DNA of 64,000 nucleotides from CAXMST01 sp963712765 (lineage in GTDB: Bacteria; Actinomycetota; Thermoleophilia; Solirubrobacterales; 70-9), in assembly GCA_963712765.1 (NCBI GenBank), contig CAVQIX010000001.1, positions 1 to 64,000 of the forward strand. Direction: 5' to 3'. The notes under the pieces are model-generated. The model saw only the letters and a program-made list of their open reading frames with translations. It was not told the origin of the DNA and did not search any database. Shown here piece by piece: positions 32,337 to 40,339 of the stretch (positions within the stretch are counted from its first letter, which is position 1; every line of letters begins with the position of its first letter). The position numbers and the translations under genes were made by a program.

Positions 32337-32471
32337 TAGCCGCGCGGAGCCGCCTCGAAGCGCCGACGGCATTTCCGCCGCTCCGTCGGCCATTAGGGCC
32401 TGGCGATCCACACCCCGAGAACCAGAGGCCGTGCGTGTTGGTTGCATGATGATCGGACCCCAATGTCCACA

Positions 32472-32714
32472 CGCGCTCATGCGCTGATGGCGGATCGGAA
32501 CCAGGAAGTCGACGCGATCGGCGTCCTGCCCGCTGATCAGCTCGACGGGATCGGGACGATCGGGCGAGGGGGTCCACTCGCCGTGGGATGAGCGGGGCGC
32601 CTGGCCCCGAGCGGCCTTTCCGCGCTCGCGGCGATCGGCTACCGACGGCAGGCTGCGTTGCCACGACCCGTCAGCGGCCGGCTGACTTGACTGCGATTCC
32701 TTGTTCTTCGGCAT
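32472..32714 (-). pseudogene. Truncated DUF2252 gene (N-terminal 80 residues)
   Basis: From ATG 32714 (MPKNKES) the minus strand encodes WQRSLPSVADRRERGKAARG and DRPDPVELISGQDADRV, LVPIRHQRMSA, matching residues 24-85 of the intact gene at 593-2053. The match ends abruptly after RMSA at about 32472 and the frame continues antisense to the VOC fragment. More than 80 % of the gene is missing. The intervening 32337-32471 has nothing I recognise. Confidence 0.8.
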
Positions 32715-33061
32715 CTCACGAATCCTTCGGTCGGGCATCTCTGGCTGGGCTCCACGGGACCTCCTCGGTGCTCGAGGCGGGCTCGCAGCCTAACCGCGGT
32801 CACGCTCATCGGCCATCAACCCCGGTGTTGCTAGCGAGCCTGTGACCTTCGGTGTCGTAGTTCCGCAAGATCGCGGCGCTGCGGCTTTCTCGGGTTCTCC
32901 TCGGTCCGCTTCGCTCTGCTGATCCGTGCCTGCTTCTCCGGTGCTGAGCCGCGAACGCTCAGGCGACGTGAGGACGTTGATCCGCTGACTTCGCAGGTTC
33001 ACGGAGCTCGACGACTTCTGGCTTAGGCAGGAGGCTGGCGCGAGAGGCAGAAGCACTGCTC

Positions 33062-33694
33062 ATGTCCAATCGCTGGAGCACCGGTCGGATCGAGGCGCTC
33101 AGCGATGGCGTGATCGCGATCGCGATCACACTGCTCGTCCTCGAGATCGGCGTTCCCGAGGTGGACTTCGAGGATCTCTGGCAGGGGATAGCCGATCAGT
33201 GGCCCTCCTACCTTGCCTACGTGACGAGCTTTCTGACGATCGGCGGGGTCTGGATGATCCACCACGGGATCTTCCGCCGTCTCGCGCAGGCCGACGGAGT
33301 CGTGACGCGGCTGAATCTGCTCCTTCTGATGCTGGTCGCCTTCCTGCCGTTTCCGACGAAGCTGCTCGCCGAGGCGGTCGACAGCGACAGCTCCGAGCGG
33401 GTAGCCGTGGTCTTCTACGGCCTGGTCCTTCTCTCGATCTCGGTGCTTCTGTCCGCGCTCTGGCGCTACATCGCGGCCCGCCGCGATCTGCTCGAAGCCG
33501 AGATCTCCGACGACGAGGTCTCCTCGATCACCGAGCGGATCACTCCGAACGTAGCCTTCTACGTCGTGATCATCCTGCTTGCGCTCCTCACTCCTCAGCT
33601 CGCCGCCTTCGGCTATCTGCTCGTCGCGGTGATCGCCGTCTTTCGCGCTCAGGGCGACTCGGCTCCGCCCAGAGCACCGGCCAATTCGGCATAG
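33062..33694 (+). CDS. TMEM175/DUF1211 family potassium channel-like protein
   Basis: The 210-residue protein has six hydrophobic segments and starts with RIEALSDGVIAIAITLLVLEI, carrying the family's signature RxxxFSDG-like motif (here RIEALSDG) in the first helix that lines the K+ pore in bacterial TMEM175. Bacterial members have one six-helix unit and assemble as tetramers, which matches this length. The ATG at 33062 is well placed. It is monocistronic; the 320 bases to its left hold only the end of repeat-rich intergenic sequence. Confidence 0.88.
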   Translation: MSNRWSTGRIEALSDGVIAIAITLLVLEIGVPEVDFEDLWQGIADQWPSYLAYVTSFLTIGGVWMIHHGIFRRLAQADGVVTRLNLLLLMLVAFLPFPTKLLAEAVDSDSSERVAVVFYGLVLLSISVLLSALWRYIAARRDLLEAEISDDEVSSITERITPNVAFYVVIILLALLTPQLAAFGYLLVAVIAVFRAQGDSAPPRAPANSA

Positions 33695-33707
33695 CGGATC
33701 GTCCGGC

Positions 33708-33821
33708 GTCGAACGCCTGGGCCAGGGTTTCATCGGCCTCGGCAGCGGCGGGAACCGGTCTGCCTACCGTCTGGTGCCGCTGCCGCCCCTGAACGACGAG
33801 CAGATCGGCATCCAGGCCTGA
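33708..33821 (+). other. Possible 3' gene fragment between TMEM175 and tRNA-fMet
   Basis: The plus strand encodes LGQGFIGLGSGGNRSAYRLVP and LPPLNDEQIGIQA before a TGA at 33819-33821. It reads like the end of a protein, with no start or ribosome site. I do not recognise the family. It may be another gene-end fragment like those at 12318, 25218 and 25323, or a chance frame. Confidence 0.2.
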
Positions 33822-33920
33822 GGAAGCCGGTGTCCAATCGGACGGGCGCGAGCGAATTGATGCCCGATTGATGCCCGATTGATGCCCGCCCGACGACGCC
33901 GCTTGAACCCCACGACGCAA

Positions 33921-33945
33921 GAAGCCCGCTCACAGAGCGGGCTTC
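33921..33945 (-). terminator. Terminator of tRNA-fMet
   Basis: GAAGCCCGCT and AGCGGGCTTC form a perfect 10-base stem with a CACAG loop, seven bases after the tRNA 3' end on the minus strand, followed by TTGCG. A near-identical hairpin accompanies boundary repeat D at 28452-28480. Confidence 0.75.
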
Positions 33946-33951
33946 TCTCTA

Positions 33952-34025
33952 TAGCGGGGGCAGGATTTGAACCTGCGACCTCCGGGTTATGAGCCCGGCG
34001 AGCTACCTGACTGCTCCACCCCGCG
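33952..34025 (-). tRNA. Initiator tRNA-fMet (CAT)
   Basis: The minus strand folds as a 74-base tRNA: acceptor CGCGGGG with CCCCGCT, D arm GAGC/GCTC, anticodon arm CCGGG-CTCATAA-CCCGG and T arm GCAGG-TTCAAAT-CCTGC. The unpaired C1:U72 end and the three G:C pairs at the anticodon stem foot are the hallmarks of initiator tRNA and match actinobacterial fMet. The 3' CCA is not encoded. Two truncated relatives at 16152 and 22161, and five acceptor-end copies, derive from this type of gene. Confidence 0.96.
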
Positions 34026-34037
34026 GCGGTGAATAAC

Positions 34038-34065
34038 AAGATAGCAGCGGCTTTTCGCGTTGCAA
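34038..34065 (-). promoter_or_regulatory. Probable promoter of tRNA-fMet
   Basis: On the minus strand TTGCAA (34065-34060) and TATCTT (34043-34038) are separated by 16 bases, and the tRNA 5' end follows 12 bases after the second box. This fits a housekeeping sigma factor promoter and lies in the only gap between the tRNA and the next gene. Confidence 0.5.
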
Positions 34066-34072
34066 GGCGGGC

Positions 34073-35440
34073 TCAGACGCGACGGCATGCGGGGCCGACG
34101 AAGTCCTCGCTGTTCATGTACTCGCCGCGGGGCAGGTAACGACCCATCACGGCCTGCTCTTCGCCGGGATCGGTGACGTTCTGGATCGCCTGCTCGAAGG
34201 AGGGGTCGGGGCGGATATTGCGCATCAGCAGGGTGCCGCCGCCGGCCCGGCCGAGCGGGTCGACGTAGCGGCCCCAGCGCAGCCATGCGACCCCGCAGCG
34301 CCGATGGGCATCCGGGGGCCGGACGTCGGCAGTCCCGACCACCACCGTGTAGCTGCGGCGCTCACCGAGTGGCACCTGCTCGTCATAGACGCACGAGATC
34401 ACCGAGGTGGTGACCGGGCTCTCGTTCTGGCACAGCGACCAGTAGCGAACCTCCCCCCTCTTCATCCGCTTCCCACCTCGCCGGGTCCGCGGGAAGGTGG
34501 GCATCTTGCCGCGGAGGACCAGGATCTCGCCATAGGAGCGATTTATGGGGCCGACTGTGTAGCGCGCGTCGCCGTTGCTGTACTGGCCGCCGATCTGACT
34601 CTTGTCGAGGTCCTCGCGCTCGGGCTCGCTCGGAGTGCCGACCTGGTAGACGCTGAGCGCGAAGGCGAAGTTGAAGAAGGCCTCCCAGCGAAGCGGCGCA
34701 AAGGCCGGTGTGGTCTGGAAGTCGGCGCCTGGCGTGTTGACGAGACCCTCGTAGACCGGCACCGGGACGGTGAGCGAGGGCAGGCTGCGATCGGGGTCGT
34801 TGACGGCATCGCAGGCCTGCCGCCGCGGTAGGCGGGTGCCGTCGGCGAGCACCACGGTCGGCTTCGGGAGACCGCCGCCGGCCTTCGATCCACGTCCCCG
34901 ATCGGGCACGTAGACGCGGTAGATCAGCTCCTGCACGCCGCCGTTGGATTCGGCGTAGATCGTGTTCGGCGCTCGCTGCGCCTCGCGCTCGGGAGACGGG
35001 CGGTCGAGCACCTTGACCTTCCAGTCCCGCTTGTTGGGTCCAAGATCGCGGCGGCTGGCCGGTAGGAAGGGATTGACGCTGCCACCTTCGGGCTCGATAT
35101 CGACGTCGGGGATGGTGTCGATCGGTTTGCCGTCGCTGTAGGCGTTCAGGGAGATGTAGCGCGCGTGCGGAAAGCGCCCCTCGAGCACCATCCGCGCCCC
35201 GGCGGGCAGGTTGAAGCGCGCCGCCCAGTAGCCGGCGCCCTTGTCGGGGTAGGCGAGATTGACCTCGGGATCGTCGAGGTGATCGCGGTCGAAGGGACCG
35301 AGCCAGAAGCAGTTCGCCTCCGGCACGGCCGCATGTCCGGGGGCCGGGTTGGCCGTCAGCCCAACCAGAAGGGACGCCAGCGCCGCCGCGACGACGAGCG
35401 CGCGCCTGCGCAACCTCCCTTGCCGCCACAACGGATCCAC
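34073..35440 (-). CDS. Secreted protein of unknown function
   Basis: From GTG 35440 the product has 455 residues: a basic start followed by a signal peptide (ALVVAAALASLLVGLTANPAPGHA), then CFWLGPFDRDHLDDPEVNLAYPDKGAGYW, GRFPHARYISLNAYSDG and four or more cysteines. The segment near the N terminus recalls DUF1254/DUF1214 proteins (Pxg-ARYISL-YSDG), but I would not assign it there. A frame of 949 codons covers it but the upstream 490 codons are shadow. It lies next to a DUF4389 gene on the same strand, with 40 bases between. Confidence 0.7.
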   Translation of the reverse strand: MDPLWRQGRLRRRALVVAAALASLLVGLTANPAPGHAAVPEANCFWLGPFDRDHLDDPEVNLAYPDKGAGYWAARFNLPAGARMVLEGRFPHARYISLNAYSDGKPIDTIPDVDIEPEGGSVNPFLPASRRDLGPNKRDWKVKVLDRPSPEREAQRAPNTIYAESNGGVQELIYRVYVPDRGRGSKAGGGLPKPTVVLADGTRLPRRQACDAVNDPDRSLPSLTVPVPVYEGLVNTPGADFQTTPAFAPLRWEAFFNFAFALSVYQVGTPSEPEREDLDKSQIGGQYSNGDARYTVGPINRSYGEILVLRGKMPTFPRTRRGGKRMKRGEVRYWSLCQNESPVTTSVISCVYDEQVPLGERRSYTVVVGTADVRPPDAHRRCGVAWLRWGRYVDPLGRAGGGTLLMRNIRPDPSFEQAIQNVTDPGEEQAVMGRYLPRGEYMNSEDFVGPACRRV

Positions 35441-35481
35441 CGCGGTGAAGATACCGGCCCCGTTCAGCTCGGTCGAGGCCC

Positions 35482-36108
35482 TCAGGTCTGTAGGCCGACC
35501 TCCGGCGCGGGGCCGCTGAACCCGGCCAACTCCTCGTCCTCCTCGGTCCAGAAGGGCGGGTAGTCCTCGGTGAGCAGGAGCCAGAAGGCGTACGCCTTCA
35601 CCTGGTAGGAAACCGCGGCACGCAGCGGCTTGTACAGGCCCTCCGGGTGCTGAGCCGAGATGACCATCCAGACCCAGGTGATGAGACCGATCAGCTGGCT
35701 GAGGATCTGCATCACGTAGGTGAGGATCAACACCGGGATCCCGTAGATGGGCCGGAAGAAGGTCTTCAGCCGGCTGTACTCGACCTTCGGCTCGGCGATC
35801 TGGGTGCGGACGGGGTAGTCGGGATCGGCCTGCCCGTTGAACGGAGGCCACTCGTCGGTGAAGAAGTAGATCCAGCCCATCACCCGGCCGTGGAAGCGGA
35901 CGAAGCCCGAGTTGAAGCGGTAAAGGCCCTCCGGGTAACGACCCGTGAAGACGATCGCGAACCAGGCGACGATCGCCAGGACCACGGCGGCCAACCCGTA
36001 GAAGGCGGAGACGATCGCCCACGGGATCACGAGGATGAAGCGGAAGAAAACAGTCAGGCGGCTGCGGCCCTCGGGCTGGTGCGCTGCCGAGTACAGAACT
36101 GGATACAT
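35482..36108 (-). CDS. DUF4389 membrane protein
   Basis: The 208-residue protein has two repeated halves, each with a hydrophobic helix pair and an HPEGLYKPLRAAVSYQVKAYA- or YPEGLYRFNSGFVRFHGRVMG-type motif and a WPPF or YPPFW turn, the DUF4389 pattern. Members are probably integral membrane proteins of unknown function. The ATG at 36108 follows a plausible purine-rich site. It lies divergent from the Ppx/GppA gene with about 85 bases between the starts. Confidence 0.85.
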   Translation of the reverse strand: MYPVLYSAAHQPEGRSRLTVFFRFILVIPWAIVSAFYGLAAVVLAIVAWFAIVFTGRYPEGLYRFNSGFVRFHGRVMGWIYFFTDEWPPFNGQADPDYPVRTQIAEPKVEYSRLKTFFRPIYGIPVLILTYVMQILSQLIGLITWVWMVISAQHPEGLYKPLRAAVSYQVKAYAFWLLLTEDYPPFWTEEDEELAGFSGPAPEVGLQT

Positions 36109-36193
36109 GGATGGCTCCTTGAGTCCGTGGACGAGACCGGCCGAGCCTAACGCCCGAGCCGGACCTTGGCAGGCCGTCTACGATCCCGCTCGC

Positions 36194-37126
36194 TTGAGCG
36201 TGGCCGTGATCGACATGGGAACCAACTCGACGCGGCTGCTGGTCGCCGACGTCGCAGCCGACGGCGCAGGGCTGGTCGAGCTCGAGCGCGAGGCCCGCGT
36301 GACCAGGCTCGGCCGTGGCGTCGATACCTCCGGACAGCTCGCCGCGGAGGCGATCGACGATGCTTGCGCGGCCGTCTCCGACTGGCTCGCGCTGGCCGCG
36401 CCACACCGTCCGGAACGGATCGTCGCGCTGGCGACCTCCGCCGTACGGGACGCCGCCAACGGGGAGGCCTTCCTGGCCGAGCTCCGGGAGCGCTTCGCGC
36501 TGGGGGCGCGAGTGATCGACGGCCTGCTCGAGGCCCGGCTGACCTATCGGGGCGCGACCTGCGGTCGCGAGCCAGGCGAGGGAACCCTCGTCTTCGACAT
36601 CGGCGGGGGCTCGACCGAGCTCGTGATCGGCGATGGTCCCGAGCTCCGCTTCCACGAATCGCTCGAGCTCGGCGTCGTTCGCCACACGGAGCGCTTCCTG
36701 GCGGGCGATCCACCGTCGGCCGCAGAGCTCGAGGCGCTCGCGGACTCGCTCGGGACCGAGCTCGCCGCGGCACGGGCTCGGTACGGGGGCCCGACCCCCT
36801 CCCGCGCGATCGCGGTCGCCGGGACCCCGACCTCGCTCGCCGGGATCGAGCTCGAGCTCGTTCCCTACGACGCGGCCTCCGTCGAGGGCCACGTCCTCGA
36901 TCTCGATCGGCTCCCCAACCATCTCTCCCGGCTCGCTTCACTGCCGCTGGAACAGCGTCGCAAGGTCAAGGCGCTGCACCCCGACCGGGCGGCGACGATC
37001 GTCTGCGGCGTGGTGATCCTGATCTCGACGATGCGGGCCTTCGGCCTCGAGAGGGTCGAGGTCTCCGAGCAGGACATCCTCTGGGGAGCCGCCCTGGCCG
37101 CGGCCGATATGGACGGGCCGCTGTGA
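36194..37126 (+). CDS. Ppx/GppA exopolyphosphatase family protein
   Basis: The 310-residue protein has the ASKHA phosphatase motifs: DMGTNSTRLLVAD at the N terminus, ALATSAVRDAANG, and FDIGGGSTELVIG near residue 137, as in exopolyphosphatases and pppGpp phosphatases. Short members with one Ppx domain are common in Actinomycetota. They hydrolyse terminal phosphates of polyphosphate or pppGpp. The TTG at 36194 is the best start (a GTG two codons later is possible). The gene is followed after 65 bases by crcB on the same strand. Confidence 0.88.
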   Translation: MSVAVIDMGTNSTRLLVADVAADGAGLVELEREARVTRLGRGVDTSGQLAAEAIDDACAAVSDWLALAAPHRPERIVALATSAVRDAANGEAFLAELRERFALGARVIDGLLEARLTYRGATCGREPGEGTLVFDIGGGSTELVIGDGPELRFHESLELGVVRHTERFLAGDPPSAAELEALADSLGTELAAARARYGGPTPSRAIAVAGTPTSLAGIELELVPYDAASVEGHVLDLDRLPNHLSRLASLPLEQRRKVKALHPDRAATIVCGVVILISTMRAFGLERVEVSEQDILWGAALAAADMDGPL

Positions 37127-37191
37127 GTGACCCGGTGGGCGGGCTGCTCGGCCCCCGTCGCCACGCCCGCCCGCGGCGTTACGATCCGCCC

Positions 37192-37566
37192 GTGTCAACC
37201 TACGCGCTGATCGCCGGTTTCGGGGCCGCCGGCGCCGTCTCCCGCTACGCCGTCGACAGCTGGGTCGCAAACCTGACCGGCGGCCAGTTCCCGTGGGGCA
37301 CGATGACCGTCAACGTTGTCGGCGCCTTCGCGCTCGGCGTCCTGATCGCGATCACCACCGAGCGGCTGCTGCTCGACCAGAACTGGAGGATCGGTCTGGG
37401 GATCGGCTTCCTCGGCTCGTTCACGACCTTCTCCACCTATGCCTACGAGAGCGTCAGGCTCGCCGAAGACTCGGCCTGGCTGATGACGGCGGCCAATGTC
37501 TTCGGAATGGTCGCCCTCGGACTGCTCGCCGCCTTCCTAGGGCTGGCGCTGGGCAGGGAGATATGA
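37192..37566 (+). CDS. crcB: Fluoride channel CrcB/Fluc
   Basis: From GTG 37192 the 124-residue protein has four membrane helices and the family motifs GAAGAVSRYAVD, GTMTVNVVGAFALG (the central Asn) and GFLGSFTTFSTYAYE (phenylalanine box). Fluc channels are double-barrelled dimers that export fluoride. The larger frame that contains it begins at 36166 and is not supported. Its stop overlaps the DUF190 start (ATGA). No fluoride riboswitch consensus could be recognised in the 65 bases upstream. Confidence 0.92.
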   Translation: MSTYALIAGFGAAGAVSRYAVDSWVANLTGGQFPWGTMTVNVVGAFALGVLIAITTERLLLDQNWRIGLGIGFLGSFTTFSTYAYESVRLAEDSAWLMTAANVFGMVALGLLAAFLGLALGREI

Positions 37567-37922
37567 GGACCGAGGCGGAGGGCAAGCTGCTGCGGATCTT
37601 CGTCGGCGAGTCCGACAAGCACGGCTCCAGGCCGCTGTATCAGGCGATCGTCGAGCTACTGCGGGAGCGCGGCCTCGCCGGAGCCACCGTATTGCGCGGC
37701 GTCGAGGGCTTCGGCGCCGGCTCCGAGCTGCACACCCACCGCATCCTCCGGCTCTCCGAGGGCCTGCCGATGGTGATCGAGTGCGTCGACACGGCCGAGC
37801 GGATCGACGAGATCCTCCCCGCCCTCGACGACATGGTGGTGGAGGGGATGGTCACCGTCGAGCGAGTCGAGGTCGTCACCTACCGGGCGGGAGCGGGCGA
37901 GCCCTCCCCATCGGACGACTAG
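37563..37922 (+). CDS. DUF190 family protein
   Basis: The 119-residue protein begins LLRIFVGESDKHGSRPLYQAIVELLRERGLAGATVLRG and continues FGAGSELHTHRILRLSEGLPMVIE, a clear DUF190 protein with the P-II-like fold. DUF190 is commonly encoded next to crcB, which is the case here with a four-base overlap, so a regulatory or accessory role in fluoride export is likely. The ATG at 37563 sits in the crcB stop. Confidence 0.9.
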   Translation: MRTEAEGKLLRIFVGESDKHGSRPLYQAIVELLRERGLAGATVLRGVEGFGAGSELHTHRILRLSEGLPMVIECVDTAERIDEILPALDDMVVEGMVTVERVEVVTYRAGAGEPSPSDD

Positions 37923-37932
37923 CCCGGGCGGG

Positions 37933-38550
37933 TCAGGGCGCGAGGCGCTCGATCTCCCAGTCGGCTCCGGCGCGGCGATAGCGGAAGCGGTCGTGCAGCC
38001 GGCCGACCTGTCCCTGCCAGAACTCGATCTCGAGCGGGCCGACGATGAACCCGGCCCAATGCTCGGGCCGCGGGACCTCCTCGTCGCCGAATCGCTGCTC
38101 GCCCTCGGAGACGGCACGATCGAGCGTCTCGCGGTCGGGGATCGGGCGGCTCTGCTCACTCGCCCAGGCGCCGATCTGCGACTCGCGCGGGCGGCTCGCG
38201 AAGTACTCGTCCGATTCCTCGTCGCTCAGCCGCTCGACCGGACCCCTGATCCGGACCTGGCGGTCGAGCTCGCGCCAGTAGATCACCAGCGCCGCGCGCG
38301 GATGATGTGCGAGCTGTGCGCCCTTGACCGAGGCCTCGTTGGTGAAGAACCGGAACCCGCGCTCGTCGGCGCCCTTCAGGAGGACCATCCGGGCATCCGG
38401 CGCTCCGGCCTGATCGACCGTCGACAGCGTCATCGCTTCCGCCAACGGGACCTCCTCGCGCGCGATCTCGAACCAGGCGGTGAACTGGCGGAACGGATCG
38501 GGGTCGAGATCCTCGCGTCGCAGCGGCGGCATATCGGGTCGGCGTGGCAC
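37933..38550 (-). CDS. pdxH: Pyridoxamine 5'-phosphate oxidase
   Basis: The 205-residue flavoprotein begins with DPFRQFTAWFEIAREEVP and has the FMN-contacting ARMVLLKG and FRFFTN, WRELDRQVRIRGPVERL, and the C-terminal RLHDRFRYRR with the substrate-binding Arg and His. PdxH oxidises pyridoxine or pyridoxamine 5'-phosphate to PLP with oxygen. The length agrees with known enzymes (210-220). It converges with the DUF190 gene. Start ATG 38550. Confidence 0.93.
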   Translation of the reverse strand: MPRRPDMPPLRREDLDPDPFRQFTAWFEIAREEVPLAEAMTLSTVDQAGAPDARMVLLKGADERGFRFFTNEASVKGAQLAHHPRAALVIYWRELDRQVRIRGPVERLSDEESDEYFASRPRESQIGAWASEQSRPIPDRETLDRAVSEGEQRFGDEEVPRPEHWAGFIVGPLEIEFWQGQVGRLHDRFRYRRAGADWEIERLAP

Positions 38551-38622
38551 GGCTGCATCCTCTCAGACCGCCCCAGCCGCCCAGCGGACCACCCCCTGCT
38601 CCCGGCGATATAGGCTCCGGTC

Positions 38623-39075
38623 ATGGGAAACCTCGAGGCCAGCCACACGGTTGAGATCGATGCTCCGATGGACCGCGTCTACGAGATCGCCGCCGACATC
38701 GCGAACTGCGGCGAGTGGACGCCCTCGGTCAAGAGCGTCGATGTAATCGAGAAGCACCCGGACGGCTCCGTGAAGGTGGTCGAGATGGAGGCCGATGCGG
38801 TGGTCAAGACGACCCATACAGTCCTCCGCTACGACTACGGACCGCCCGACAAGATCTCCTGGGAGCAGGAAAGCGGCGACGTCAAGTCGATGGTCGGCGA
38901 CTGGAAGCTCGAGGCGATCGACACAGATCACACCCGCGCGACCTACTCGCTGGTCGTCGATCCGGGCAGGATGCTGGGGCTGCTCCTGCGCGGTCCCGTC
39001 GAGGGCAAGGTGAAGGAGTTCCTGACCAAGGGCGCCGCCGAAGGGCTGAAGGAGTACGCGGAAGCCAACAGCTGA
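38623..39075 (+). CDS. SRPBCC (START-like, polyketide cyclase) protein
   Basis: The 150-residue protein begins with a beta strand and a helix-grip pattern (VEIDAPMDRVYEIAADIANCGEW, TPSVKSVDVIEKHPDG) typical of SRPBCC domains, with a long C-terminal helix (VKEFLTKGAAEGLKEYAE). Such domains bind hydrophobic ligands. No catalytic residues are identifiable. It starts divergently from pdxH with about 70 bases between. ATG 38623 is well positioned. Confidence 0.82.
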   Translation: MGNLEASHTVEIDAPMDRVYEIAADIANCGEWTPSVKSVDVIEKHPDGSVKVVEMEADAVVKTTHTVLRYDYGPPDKISWEQESGDVKSMVGDWKLEAIDTDHTRATYSLVVDPGRMLGLLLRGPVEGKVKEFLTKGAAEGLKEYAEANS

Positions 39076-39138
39076 GTAGGGCCATCTCGTTCTCGTCCCG
39101 AAGGTGGGGATCGCGGGGGCGGCTGCTCCTCCGGCGCC

Positions 39139-39987
39139 TCAGTCCTCGCCTGACGCCTCCCGCATCTCCCCGTGGCGGATCGCCTCCCGCACGCGGCCAT
39201 GGCGGGCGGTTCCCTCGTCGAGGCTCGGGTTGACGAGACCGCGGAGGCGGGAGTAGACGGCCCAGCGGCGGGGTCGGACGGTACGGGCGGCACGCCCCTC
39301 GACGGCTTCGGCGAGCGCCTCGCCCGCCTGCTGCGGCGAGATCCGCTTGCGCAGCGGCCGGGGGGCGAGTCCCTCCAGGCGGGCGGCGATCGGATCCTCG
39401 TAGGCACCGGCGATCATCGCCGTCTCGACGTAGCCGAAATAGGCGACCCCGGCCGAGGCGCCATGTGGAGCCAGCTCGACCCGCAGGGCCCGGCCGAGCG
39501 ACTCGACCGCCGCCTTGCTCATCCCGTAGCTGGCCTGCATCGCGCCGTTGAGGAAGGCGTAGACGGAAGAGATCACCAGGACGTGGCCGCGGCGCTCGAT
39601 CACGTGGGGGAGCGCCTGGCGGACCGTGTGGACGACGCCATGGAGGTTGACCGCAAGGACGTTGTCGAAGGCTTCTGGAGCGACCGCCGAGACCGATCGG
39701 ATCGGCTGCGCGATCCCGGCGTTGGCGATGACCACGTCGAGGGAGCCAAGCTCGGCAACCGTCGCGTCCACGGCACCGGCGACGGCCGACTCGTCGCAGA
39801 CATCAGCGGCGATCGGCAGCGCACCATCGCCGATCGAGGCGGCCGCGGCCTCGGTATCGCCCTTCTCGAGATCGACCAGCGCGACCGAGGCGCCACGCCG
39901 GTTGAGGGCACGTGCGGTCTCGAGACCGATTCCACGGGCGGCTCCGGTGATGAGCGCCACCCTCCCCTCAAGATCAAGCGTGGACAT
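39139..39987 (-). CDS. Short-chain dehydrogenase/reductase
   Basis: The 282-residue protein has the NAD(P) motif TGAARGIG (14-21), the NAG motif in VIANAGIA, and the catalytic set S140/S141, Y154, K158 in ISSVYAF-YGMSK. It is a classical SDR with an extended C terminus of about 40 basic residues. The presence of D39 in LVDLEK after the second strand suggests NAD rather than NADP preference. Substrate unknown. The next minus-strand gene (DUF2283-like) lies 10 bases upstream, so the two may be co-transcribed. Confidence 0.88.
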   Translation of the reverse strand: MSTLDLEGRVALITGAARGIGLETARALNRRGASVALVDLEKGDTEAAAASIGDGALPIAADVCDESAVAGAVDATVAELGSLDVVIANAGIAQPIRSVSAVAPEAFDNVLAVNLHGVVHTVRQALPHVIERRGHVLVISSVYAFLNGAMQASYGMSKAAVESLGRALRVELAPHGASAGVAYFGYVETAMIAGAYEDPIAARLEGLAPRPLRKRISPQQAGEALAEAVEGRAARTVRPRRWAVYSRLRGLVNPSLDEGTARHGRVREAIRHGEMREASGED

Positions 39988-39996
39988 CGGCTGAGG

Positions 39997-40275
39997 CTAG
40001 CCGGCCTTTCCCATCGCGGCGGCGACCCCCGCCGCGCGCTCGCGCTCGCCGGTCGGCAGGGAGATCCATACCGCCCCGTCGCTCTCCCAGCGCCGCCGGG
40101 GCTCGAGCACGCGTACGCCGATGAATCGATCACGTTCGTCGAACAGCCAGACGTCGTCCTCCGGCGAGCTCTCCCGCCGGACCGGCTCCGCACCCGGGAG
40201 GCTCGCGTAGAGCACGTCGGAGGAGTCGTCGTAGACGACGCGGGTGAAGTTGTGACGACCGAGGCGCAGGCTCAT
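39997..40275 (-). CDS. DUF2283-like protein
   Basis: The 92-residue protein has a beta-rich front with VVYDDSSDVLYASLPG and DDVWLFDERDRFIGVRVLE, the pattern of the DUF2283 family of small proteins. Function unknown. It precedes the SDR gene by about 10 bases on the same strand. An overlapping minus-strand frame (40709-40272) is antisense to the TPP enzyme and is a shadow. Confidence 0.7.
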   Translation of the reverse strand: MSLRLGRHNFTRVVYDDSSDVLYASLPGAEPVRRESSPEDDVWLFDERDRFIGVRVLEPRRRWESDGAVWISLPTGERERAAGVAAAMGKAG

Positions 40276-40339
40276 CGGGCCAGCAGCCTAGACGGCCCGC
40301 GAGACCGGCGGCCGTGCGTGGATCGGTGACCGCCGTGGC

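Noticed and set aside
33764..34039. A protein reading AHNPEVAGSNPAP across the tRNA-fMet
   Set aside because: It is a well-known artefact of translating tRNA genes.
34073..36922. A single 949-codon minus-strand frame
   Set aside because: Only the last 455 codons show protein-like features and a signal peptide; the upstream part is antisense to the Ppx/GppA and DUF4389 genes.
37127..37191. Fluoride riboswitch before crcB
   Set aside because: The 65-base gap is GC-rich but the conserved riboswitch motifs are not visible.
36166..37191. A 466-codon fused CrcB
   Set aside because: The upstream part overlaps the Ppx/GppA gene in another frame; CrcB proper begins at GTG 37192 and has normal length.
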